Shown: piece after piece, positions 47,421 to 58,163 of the stretch
Layout: every line of letters begins with the position of its first letter
How positions within the stretch are numbered: the stretch's first letter is position 1
Origin: Gnetum montanum
Lineage: Eukaryota > Streptophyta > Gnetopsida > Gnetales > Gnetaceae
Direction: 5' to 3'
Assembly (NCBI GenBank): GCA_015680685.1
Contig: MNCI01029439.1
Span: 109,540 to 173,539, forward strand
DNA: 64,000 nucleotides
Position numbers and translations under genes: made by a program
Notes under the pieces: model-generated
What the model was told of the DNA's origin: nothing
Database searches by the model: none
The model's input: the letters and a program-made list of their open reading frames with translations, nothing else

Positions 47421-47859
47421 TCGTATTGATTCCACTTAATGATAGGAATAATAAAGAGCAATAAATGGAAACATTAACTAAGGAAAACAATAAAAAATTA
47501 AACAATTGAAAGCAATAATAAATCTAAGTGGATGCTACGATGATGAAAGTAATCTTGATCTTTATTGCTAGTCATGTAATGCATCCAAGTACATCACACT
47601 TGAATAAGAATGTCATACAGTCACTTAACATTACATGCAGGCATGCACTAGAAAACAAAATTTTGACTACTTTGAAATCTATGAAAAAGCTATCTAAAAT
47701 TTATCCAAAAATCTATATCACAATCATGCATCCAAGTTTGGTATTTATAGGCTAGCATAGAAGGGGTGATATCGGATGCCCAACATCGGAGGTTATGCCT
47801 CGATATCCGATACCCAATATAGGATATCCGATATCACAACCTTGCAAAACATAACTCAT
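47421..47859 (-). mobile_element. E-type LTR fragment (reverse), U5 missing
   Basis: Matches the right half of the LTR at 27150-28033 and ends CTCATCA at 47859. Fused directly to the A-type fragment on its left. U3 has GATATC/GATATCC words at 47765-47845. Confidence 0.8.
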
Positions 47860-48692
47860 CAAAAAGTAAATGCCTAGGAAATTATCTTACTCACAAGATA
47901 ATTATAGATAGTCCTACAACCAACCATATTATCCGAGTGGGACTTCTTAGTAGCCTCAAAACTACTATCAACCATAGTGGCAAAATCAATAGTCATGGGG
48001 GAGTCCATCATCAAACTAGCACTACCCTTATTGCCAGCTGAACCCATATGGATATTATGTTCAACAACCTATTTCCTTAACTTGCTCTACTTCCTCTACC
48101 TCAAATCCCTACTATCACTCTCCTGAATATCATCAACCCACAACATCTTCTACAGGATCACCACCTCATGCCTCTTGTCCTCTATCACCTCCTCAACATT
48201 CTCAAACTTTCTTCCACCATATGACACCACCAACAACACATGAAGGTTTGACACCACAACATTAATGAAAGAATGTCACTTGTGTTGTGAACATAGACAA
48301 AAATAAAAATGCTAGTAGATCTCAACCACAACCTTGAAAATGTCCTTTCTTTAGGGCAATTTCTTTACACAAACATAAAACTCATAGATCTACTGGCACA
48401 TCGAGACCCGCATAAGGCCAATATGGTGCAACACCCTTCCTCAAAAAAATAATTTCTCCTAATCATACATAAAAGCCAACAACCATCATCACTCCAACAC
48501 AAGACATAAACAATAAACCTATCACTGTGGAGAGACAAAAAAACCCATGCATCACTAATAGTAAAGGGTGTAGTTGTGGGCCAAAAATTCAAAATATTAA
48601 CACAACCCACAAAAAAGCTAAGGAACAAGCGTGTGAGAAAAAACTAGTTTATGTAGCAACCACTAAACCAAAAGACACCTAGTGACTTGGAA
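47860..48692 (+). pseudogene. D1 gag, continuation
   Basis: Resumes with a segment matching the gag tail of A2 from about 53935: proline/serine-rich text, an AGTCATGGGGGAG box at 47991, and an end YVATTKPKDT followed by a stop, equivalent to YVATTQQVDT in A1. Protease motifs are not recognisable in this poorly preserved stretch. Confidence 0.6.
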
Positions 48693-50892
48693 ATAGAGTG
48701 TAAAATTATTTCAAGGATGCATGGAAATAACCAATCCACTTACTAATTCTTGTCATGGTTAAGAGCTTAGTCATGGGGGAGATGCCCCATCCTAAATTAG
48801 GAACTAATAAGTGTTTTTCACCTTTTTGTTTTACATTTTTTTATCATTTTTCTATTTCTTTCCATATTTTTTAATTCTTAATATGTTTTCCATTTCTTGT
48901 TATTTTTTATTTTTCTTTATAATTTTCTCTTTTCTTGAGTCAGTTTCTTTATGTTGTATGAATGTCTTTTATGTTTTTGTTAATAATATTGCCAAGTCAT
49001 GATGTAGAAGTCAATGCTATGTGTTGGGTTTTTGTGCTATGCTATCAAGATAATTGGGTAAATAATTGTGTGAAGCAGTGAGACCACCTCATACATCCCT
49101 TCAGTTCTCTAAATAAAAAGGTCTTTTGTCATGGAAGCAATTTTTTTCTTCTTTAATGAAACTAAAATTCATCAATGATCATTGTACCTTGAAGAAAGAG
49201 GGAATGACCAAGTGGGAATGCTAAGGGTGTGACCTCAAAGGGATATGTTAGGTTCTCTTTTTAACTTCCTTTGTGTGATCTATGACTACTCATGGAACAT
49301 ATCATCACTACACGGTTGACCAATAACAAGAAGCTAAAAATCTTTGCATGGTGTTGTTCCCATCCAAAATCATAACAATATAAAATCCAAGAAAAATAGT
49401 AATGGGAATTCAAAGGACACCCCTTAGACACAATAATGGGTTGCAAGCACTAGTTATGGGACTAGAAAGACATGTTACCCATGCCTGAAGGCACCCCTCT
49501 AACTAAGGCCCTTTCTTCATTCTTCTCTTTCTAGAGTAAGGATTGTTCTTTGAGGTGGTTGTGGATTCATGGTGGCTAGCAAGAAGGAACACATCAACAC
49601 AATGTCACTGTTCATGGTATGAACTTGGTCTAAACTTGGATGGATAGGTATGTTGATCATTTTAATCACACTTGACATAAGAACCTATTGCAGACATGAT
49701 AAAGAACTTTACATCCCAGTCTCTACAATCCCTTCTCATCCCAGTCATTCACCTCATTGTTGCATACGATTATGAGCCTTTTGGTTTTATGTAGTATTTT
49801 GTAACATCCCGACCATGATAGTTGTTTATTGTTTGGAATAAAGACATGATCTACATTTAACTTCTAGGATGTCCATGAACATCTATAAAAGTGATTCTGT
49901 AAGGGCATTATGGCAAGAGCCTGCTTTGGGAAGGACCCACTTGCATAACTTTTGTTAATCATGGCTTTGAACTAACCTTCACATCTTCCAAAACATCATT
50001 GATGGTTTCTTTAAATTTATGTATGATTTTGGGACTAATTTTCATCAATTTTAATTAATTTTTCCTACTTTTCTATCTCAATACCCTTCAACTTCCAAAC
50101 AATTTCTTGGCCATCTTCTGCATTAAACCTTGGGTTTTCATTGTTCAAAAACTTACATGCTTCCAAAGTTACATTTATTAGTCATGGGGCCTAGGGATGT
50201 CTGCTTTGAAATTTTTAGAATTTTTGAAATTTTTCCAACATCATATCTTCAAACATTGTGGTAACTAATAGTAATTAACCAAAATAAGGTGAATAGCTTA
50301 ATGATTTTAGTTAGCTCATAACCTTGGGCATAGTATGTTGTTGTCACCTTATGCTCAAATGTAAACTAAGGGATCCAAAAAGGGTTGATTATTAAGGAAA
50401 CTTTACCAAAATTAATGTTGATCCTTTGGTGACTGAAAGTGATGCTAAAGAAATGCCTAAGGAAAAAGGTCTTTTGCTAGGCATGAAAACGAAGCCAAGA
50501 GAGGAACAATAAAGGATATGCCCATGGATAAATAGTAGCACATACAGGATAACAACTCAAACATCACATGATTACTAGATCCATGGGACGATGAGAAGAA
50601 ATTTTAGTCCATCCTTCAAGAATGGTTTGCATAACTAGAGAAGCCTCAACATAATAATCAAGGTTGGAAGTTTGCCACTGCTAGCAGCAACAAGACCTTT
50701 GTAAATTTTGTAATCTTAAATGTTTGTCCAATCTTTTTGTCATATTATCATTTTTTCAACATCAAATCACATCAAATTTTGTAATGCCGCACTCAAAGTA
50801 AATCAGTAGCTAGAGTCAATCAATAATCTCATACCTTTCCAATTTTGTAAAGAAAGCTAGGTTCTATCCTATTAACTCAAGGATGAGATTTT
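48693..50892 (+). other. D1 3' spacer
   Basis: No coding sequence recognised. Boxes at 48769-48780 and 50180-50191; conserved block at 49912-49940; T-rich tract 48818-48960 in place of the minisatellite. Like A1 and A2 it follows gag directly, without pol. Confidence 0.65.
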
Positions 50893-50909
50893 AGTCAATC
50901 GTGGATGTA
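50893..50909 (+). promoter_or_regulatory. Polypurine-type box of D1
   Basis: AGTCAATCGTGGATGTA just before the 3' LTR, an altered form of the AGTCATGGGGGTA box. Confidence 0.55.
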
Positions 50910-51126
50910 TGATGAACCATTAGTCGGCTGAGGTATCATAGATGTTATGTCATAGATGCTACATCGCACCTACATTGTAGCATCCATGTCGATGCTTCTT
51001 AATCAGCTGCTACGTTATAAATGCTATGTCGTATCTATTTTAAAAAAGTCAATTTTTGGTCAGCTACGATATCGAATCCCTGATATTGAAGCATAAGTTG
51101 CATTACCAAATATCTAATATTGTAGG
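50910..51126 (+). mobile_element. 3' LTR of D1, left part
   Basis: TGATGAACCATTAGTCGGC start after the polypurine box. Split by A2; continues at 58164. The U3 contains GATATCG and repeated CATAGATGCTA-type words and differs strongly from the U3 at 42380. Confidence 0.75.
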
Positions 51127-51847
51127 TGATGGGACATGATATCGCATGGGCTGCGATATCGCGTATCACGTCCGCTGCGATATCGCATCCCACTCGATAT
51201 CGTGTACGCGATATCGCGTCATCACCCATGATATCACGTACGCGATATCACGGTGTGCCGCAAAATCTATAAATACGATGTGGCTCTCCATTGTTTTCCA
51301 TTCTAGGCCTAGATCGTAGGGAAACTCTGGCAATTTGATCTCTCCAGAGATACAATATTTTCCATGTGCCCGCAGTAGGAGCTCCAAAGTGAACAGACCT
51401 TTATTCGAGCAAACATTGTACCTAAACACAAGTTTGTGTACGGCAATAAAGACGAACTTCTTGGATAAACCTTGTAGTGCATGGAATAGACTAATTAGGA
51501 CTTTATTTATTTTTTTTATTTAAATGATTTATTGGTGATTAAATCTTTCTCAACCCTTCTCTCCTAGTTAAGTGCCTCAGTATGACCGCTTTGAGCACAT
51601 GCATTACACTTGGTGATCCCAGCAACGATTAGCGTTTGGTAACCAAGGTTGCATCGGTTCAGGGTGTGAACGGTAAGTGGAAATGGATGCTGACGCTAGG
51701 TTAATTCAAACTTAGTTAGTTAGTTAATCTCTTCAACCCTTTACCTTATCAGCTTAGGAGATATAAACCGAAAAGACCATAAAAATCATATACCTCGGAC
51801 TTACTTAACCATACCGTGACAAATACAAGTAAGTCTAGGAAGACAAN
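51127..51847 (+). mobile_element. 5' LTR of A2, truncated at an N
   Basis: TGATGGGACATG... with seven GATATC boxes, TATAAATA at 51268-51275 and AATAAAGACGAAC in R. It breaks off at N 51847 in a place corresponding to 34745 of A1, so the last 120-odd bases are missing while the primer site follows at once. Confidence 0.85.
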
Positions 51848-51849
51848 AT

Positions 51850-51867
51850 TGGCACTGTTGCCAGGGA
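51850..51867 (+). promoter_or_regulatory. tRNA-Asp primer site of A2
   Basis: TGGCACTGTTGCCAGGGA, three transitions from the tRNA-Asp complement. Confidence 0.88.
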
Positions 51868-51992
51868 CTAAGTGTTTGTGCACTAAATAGAACATAGGAA
51901 ATTACTCACATCGTTGGGAGCTTTAACGAACCTTAGGGTTAATTAAACGAAAAATTTATATAACGGTTAATTAGCACACCGATAAGACATCA

Positions 51993-54900
51993 TGTCTTCG
52001 TCTTCTTCTCACATGGGCACTTCACCTAGGGATAATACAAGAAACAGTCGACAATCAAAAACACAACCTAAATCACCCAGTTCCTCAACAATATAGGTTG
52101 ACATATACTCATCCCAATGAGTAGATACCTAATTCTACTTTTATCCTCCATCAGGATGAACAGATGCGCTAGAGAGACTTGCAAGGTAACACAGTGTTAC
52201 CTCTGGATCGTGCAGTCCCCAACATGCTCCTCCGTGCTTTGGCACAGATCGGCATGACTCAGCTCTATGCTGAATACGTCATGGCAGATTTTGACACAAG
52301 GGATTACTATCCTACAATCGCACAACGTATGAGGGACTTAAGGCAAGAGAGCCAACATACACTGTTAAAGGGCAAAGAGGTCCCGCACATCCTAAGTGAA
52401 ATCGGAGATGGTGAACCACTTATAACTGGTTCGTTATTGAAAGATGTTCCCCCTCCTAACAATAGTGAGGAGGTGGGGTATCAGAACCTATGCTCCATGA
52501 TACACAACCCTGATTTTGATCCCCGTGAACACCAGCTATTCACTAAGGGAACAACAACAAATGACAAGGACAGGCACTCAGATCGTCACCACGATCGGGA
52601 CCGAAGCCACAGAAGAGAAGGTAAGAAACATTGTCATGGTGATGTTTCTCCTTCTTCTTCACCTTCATCAAATCACTCACCCTCTCCTTCCACATCAGGG
52701 TGCAATCATCAAGAGCATAACGAAGAGGATAAAGGTAAGAGAGATGAGAGACCTCAACGAGAGAGTCGAGAGAGAGGACGAGGGCAATCAAGAGAGTCTA
52801 GGCATGAACGAAGGGAAAGTAGGGAACAACAGAGACATCATAGACGTCATGAAAGAGATGATCATGATGAACCCCTACTTGCCACCCAAAGCATGCTAGA
52901 TATAACGGAGGCTATGAGAATCCCAACAAGGCATCAAAAGGATAGTCGGATCAAACGCTTAGACATGAACAATATCCCACGCTTCGAAGGGGGATACAAT
53001 GCAGATCCACAAAATCATTAGTAGGCATTTCATGATGCCTGTGCATTGCAAAACATAGAAAACGAGTGGAAAAAACTAAAGTTCTTTCCCAGGACACTCA
53101 TAAAGGAAGCAGAGAGTTGGTACCGGTCCTTAGAACTAGAAACCATCAGGAGGTGGAGTACGATGTTAGAACTCTTCAAAGATAAGTATCAGACATACTC
53201 CAAAGTGTTTAATTTGCGTAATCAGATCCAAGAATAGAAGCAAGGTACTCATGAACCCCTGGATGCTGCCATGGACCGCTACTACGCATTGTTACATCAT
53301 TGCCTAGGCCATGGTTATGCACAACAGGATCAACTTTTCCATCTCGTTAATGGGCTAAGGTATGAAACTAGGAGAACCCTTGGGACTTACGCCCAAAGGA
53401 GATTATAAGAACTTAGATCCCATGAGATTCATCGCTTGTTGGAACAAGTAGCCAAAGAAGAAGGGGAGCTACAAAAAAGGGAAAGTGCAGAAGAATATAA
53501 CCATAATCCCTCTCTTCGAAAGAAGGGAGTGAGATTTTGCGATGAAGAGGATGAGTCACCAATCAAAGAGTTGGTGAATAGGAAAAACTTCTCGCTTCAA
53601 AAACTAACAACAGAAGTAGTGGCTAAGGTAGAAGAAGTATGGAGCTCCTTAGATAGTAAAATTAAAACTATCCTAAAGATTGTAGAGGAGTCTAAGGAGG
53701 AACAAAGTAGTGATAAGGACAAGAAAAAGTGGAGAGATTCAAGCACTGCACGTGACAAGGATAAGGGGAAAATAACTATCTCCGATGAGGTTGTGGAATC
53801 ATACATAGACGATGACAGTGGATGTGAGATTTGCCACTATGATCATCCTAAGGGATGTTGTTCAATCATTTCACATCTACAAGAGTCTGGGGTGTATGCA
53901 CTCAACCCGAGACTCAACAGACGACGGACACCTTGTAGGTTACCTTATCCTCAAGGTAACCCAAGATAGTTCCACCAACCATTGACGTACTATCCAAGTG
54001 GAACTGCACCGTAATCCATCGAACGACATCAGTAGTGGCAATACCCACAGTCATGGGGGATGCCACCACCGAAATAGAAGTACCCTTACCGGCAGCCTGA
54101 CCCTTATGGTTATTACATGCAGCAGCCAATTTCTCCAAGTGACTCCATGGGTCACACAAATCCCCAACGTCACTACCAAATTTGAGAGTACTTTAGAAGG
54201 ACTCCTTCTCCTCTGGGAGATGCACCATATCCATACCATCCCCCTACTCCATCCGCATCTCTTCCACTGGTAGTTCCCATACCTTCTGCTCCAACAATGC
54301 AAGGGGAACTCCCCACTCAACCATAGCAACACAACGCAATGAGAGCCATAAACATCCAACCCCCTACTGGTTCTGGCAACCGTAAAAAGAGAAGACCTTT
54401 CTTCAGAACCAAAAGCCCAGACAAGCTCTCACAACAACAAGCAGTTGAGTCTGCAATCACTCCTCCAACACACAAGGCTTTGGAGCTTCCTTTAGACCAA
54501 CATCAGAGCTCAACGTATACAGTTATGTTAACACATGCCGTAACTGACTGGATCAAGGTAGGCCACCTTCCCAAGAAACTATCTTATCTTGGGAGTCCCT
54601 TAATCTACCTCCAACTCACCGAGAATGAACCACATAAGGCTCTTCTTAACTTAGGTTCTGGAGTCAACTTAATATCACGAGAAATGTATCAAGCCTGGAA
54701 CCTACCCCAACTTAAGAAGAGCAACATTCAACTAGAGCTAGTAGACCAGTCCATCATCATTTCCTTGGGATTGGTGGAGGACATCGTTACCACTGTGTGT
54801 GGTTGGTCTTACCTAGCTAATTTCCTGGTGATTGAAGTCAACAACAACAAAGGGGACTTCTCAATTATAATGGGAAGGGCATGGCTGAGTACAGTAGACG

Positions 54901-55166
54901 CATGCCTAGGAATTCGTGATCTTTCCTTGGAAATCTCTAAGGTAAACATTTATGAAAAGATCGAGAAGAGGAAAGTTCCATGCATCACATACAGTGATTC
55001 ATCGGGTGATGACATGGAGGAACGCACAACATCTCCTCCATGCAACAGGTGTGCCCTTGAAACTGTAAGACAAAGATGCTTGTATGTAGCAACCACACAA
55101 CAAGTAGTAGACACCCTGTGGTTGACAGCTACTCAAGAGAGCAATCGACAAATATGCATGGAATGA
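51993..55166 (+). pseudogene. A2 gag-protease
   Basis: ATG at 51993, one frame throughout. Open stretches: 52179-53021, 53046-53237, 53436-53969, 54339-55166; stops between are mostly single C to T or G to A changes. N-terminal region with QLYAEYVMADFDTRDYY; an extended Ser then Arg/Glu/His-rich region (52560-52870, e.g. RESRERGRGQSRESRHERRE); capsid core (52970-53460) with RFEGGYNADPQNH; a GCEICHYDHPKGCC motif (53820-53865), perhaps a degenerate zinc knuckle; proline-rich tail; protease (54560-54960) where the catalytic triad reads NLG instead of DSG, so inactive. Ends at a TGA at 55164-55166 before the spacer. A TAG at 52170 is shared with A1. Confidence 0.87.
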
Positions 55167-57323
55167 ACTAGGGAAACAACCCATGCCAATAACAAAGGCA
55201 TAGATACATTAGAATATGAGCGTCACCAACTTCCACCCCTTAATCTAAGATCATCAATTGGGAGAAGTTTGACACTTCTAAGAAATTCAAATAGGCATTC
55301 ATTGTTTTGGATCTCTCCCTTTCCATTCAGTCATGGGGGAGATGGCCACCTATGCTAAGCATTCGGGGCCCTCAATTCTTTTTAATTTTTTTTACAAGTT
55401 TTTGTTTTACACATTTTTGTTTTACAAGTTTTTGTTTTCCACATTTTTGTTTTACACATTTCTTTTTACACGTTTTTGTTTTACACATTTTCTTTTTACA
55501 AATTTCTTTAACTTCTCTTTTTTTTTTTACAACATTGTTATACTTTTTCATTTTTTGCATGTGTGTGTGCGTGTGTATCCACCTAGTAAGTTTGTCATCA
55601 ATAAGTGTTCTTCCTGATGGTATGAACTGTTTTTCTATTGATTGCTAATGTTTGGTTTTTACCTTTAAGTCACGATGTTGATACTAAGGTATGTTTCTTT
55701 TGATATAGCAGGCAATGAGTTCACTCCATCCATTTATCCACAAGTTCTATGGTCTCTCTCGGCTTGGAAATGTATAGTCCCTTTTTAGATAAGAACTATC
55801 AACGAATAGGTGACTGGGCATTTCTCAAACTAAGGAAGGACTCAAGGATTGAAAAAGGGTGTGACTTCAATGGAACTTGATGCATTTGTATTGGCCATTC
55901 TTTTGGATGCTTGGATGTTTTCTTCTTGAGTTTTCTTACCGTTTCGATGTTACTCAATCATCGGGAAGCTGAGCAAATAAAAATAACAAAGTCTTTCCAT
56001 GGTGTGGTTCTCACGCATAAATACATAAAATAACAAAAAAAACACAACAAAAAAGAAAAAAAAAGAAAGAAGTGAGAATTCAAAGCACACCCCTTAGATG
56101 AAATAATTCCTTGGGCTACAAGCACTGGTTATGGAACTAAAATAAAAATGTTCCCTCTAACTAAGGCACTTCTCGCTTCCCATTCTCTCCTTGTTTTTTT
56201 CGGAATGGTGGTGGCTCTTGGGTGAAGGCATTCTTGTTACTTCAAGAGGATGGTTCGGCCAAATGCATTAATGTGAAGTCATTGGAAGTGGTTTGTTTGA
56301 GGTCAGAGTTGGAATGAGATTTTCCGAGTCACATTAATCATGAACTACACAAGGGGCTGTACACTACCTTGTTCTTGGGACTCCATTCCATTCCATTCTC
56401 TCCACTCTTCTCTCCATTGTTCACCTCATTGCCAGTTGTATCATTAGTGTATATATTTTGGTTGATGCATTGTTTTCTTTCTCGTAAATTCTTGCAGTTA
56501 AGATTTTAACTCTTGTTCCAAATGACATTCCCAAAGCCTACGGACTCTTTGAATGTGGGTTTGTCAAGGCATTAAGGGCATGAGCTTGCTTTGCGAAGGA
56601 CCCACTAACATTCCTCTTTGGTGCACCAATTAAACTCTTTTCCCTAACATTTCTGCAATCTAATTTATTCTGTTCATTTCCATCTTGACATCCATTTCAT
56701 CGATGCTATAGTTGTCTCTTTTTCTTCATCTTTCTTGTTCTTTTTCTTTCTCCATTCTATCACTACCGGAGGTTTGCGATTAATCATGGGGGTACGAGGC
56801 CCAATTTTTTCAATTTTCCCCTAACCCCTACACCTTCGGTAGTCACCAATATGATATCTCCAGATCTGTATCAGCCATACCACAACCTAAGCCAATGGAT
56901 CTTTTACTGCAGCAAGGTATCAACTGCATTGAAATTCATTTACCCTTTCTAATATAGGATTGTGTTGTGTGTGCATATGGCAATCATACAACAATAGATT
57001 GGATCTGAGAGGAACACTTGGAATGGAGCAATGTTGAAGTAGCTCTGCAAAGAACGAGATGGATAGCATGCTTACGGATGGACAATGAAAGGTGCAATCT
57101 TGGCGTTGGCAACAGCCAAACTTCTTTCTCTCTCTCTTTATTAGCTGCCAATTGAGGCTTGATATCAATGTAATAAGGTGTTCACTTTTGTTATCATGAA
57201 CACCAGTTTTTTCTTGTCTTGTAATGATGATCCGTTCACATGTTATCCCATTAGTTCCATTTGAGTTAATAATCCCATACCATCCCAATATTTTGTAAGG
57301 AACTCGAGGACAAGTTTTTATTT
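55167..57323 (+). other. A2 3' spacer
   Basis: Box at 55329-55341, T-rich minisatellite 55380-55512, conserved block 56575-56608, box at 56782-56793. No ORF3 and no pol. Confidence 0.75.
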
Positions 57324-57336
57324 AGTCATCGAGGTA
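57324..57336 (+). promoter_or_regulatory. Polypurine-type box of A2
   Basis: AGTCATCGAGGTA directly before the 3' LTR. Confidence 0.7.
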
Positions 57337-58163
57337 TGATGGGACGCGATATTGCATGGGCCACGATATCACATATGTGATATCGTGTCCGCTGCGATAT
57401 CGCATCCCACGCGATATCGCGTATGCGATATCGCGATGCGCAGCAAAATCTATAAATAAGAGGTGGCTCTCCCTTGTTTTCCATTCTAGGCCTAGACTGT
57501 AGGAAAACTTTGGTAGTTTGATCTCTCTAGAGATAGAATATTTTCCATGTGCCCGCAATAGGAGCTCCAAAGTAAACAGATCTTTATTCGAGCAAACATT
57601 GTACCTGAACACAAATTTGTGTACGACAATAAAGACAAACTTCTTGGATAAACCTTGCAATGCATGGAATAGGCTAATTAGGACTTTATTTTTTTTCATT
57701 TAAATGCTTTATTAGTGATTAAATATTTCTCAATCCTTCTCTCCTAGTTAAGTGCCTCAATACGACCGCTTCGAGCACGTGCGTTATGCTTAGTGATCCC
57801 AGCAACGATTAGCGTTTGGTAACCAAGGTTGCATCGGTCCAGGGTGTGAATGGTAAGTGGGAACGGATGCTGATGCTACGTTAATTCAGACTTAGTTAGT
57901 TAGTTAAAGTTAGTTAATTAATCTCTTCAACCCTTTACCTTATCAGCTTAGGAGATATAAACTGAAAATACCATAAAAATCATATACCTCGGACTTACTT
58001 AAGCATACCATGACAAATACAAGTAAGTCTGGGAAGACAACGAATAATTAACCTTAAGTGTTCCATGAGGCGTGTAGGCACTTAGTCTACGGAGTTCGAT
58101 TGGATCGCGTGTGTTATGCTCATATTCGTATGGTTGAGTGTAGGGGTACCTCACCACTCATCA
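57337..58163 (+). mobile_element. 3' LTR of A2
   Basis: 827 bp, TGATGGGACGCG...CACTCATCA. Five GATATC boxes, TATAAATA at 57451-57458, AATAAAGACAAAC in R. GTAGG follows. Confidence 0.92.

Larger units (their letters stand above)
51127..58163 (+). mobile_element. Element A2: complete pol-less element inside the D1 LTR
   Basis: Flanked by GTAGG at 51122-51126 and 58164-58168. Same organisation as A1 and again no RT, RNase H or integrase. The 5' LTR lacks about 130 bp at an N (51847). Gag-PR is better preserved than in A1. Insertion into the D1 LTR makes A2 younger than D1. Confidence 0.92.
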
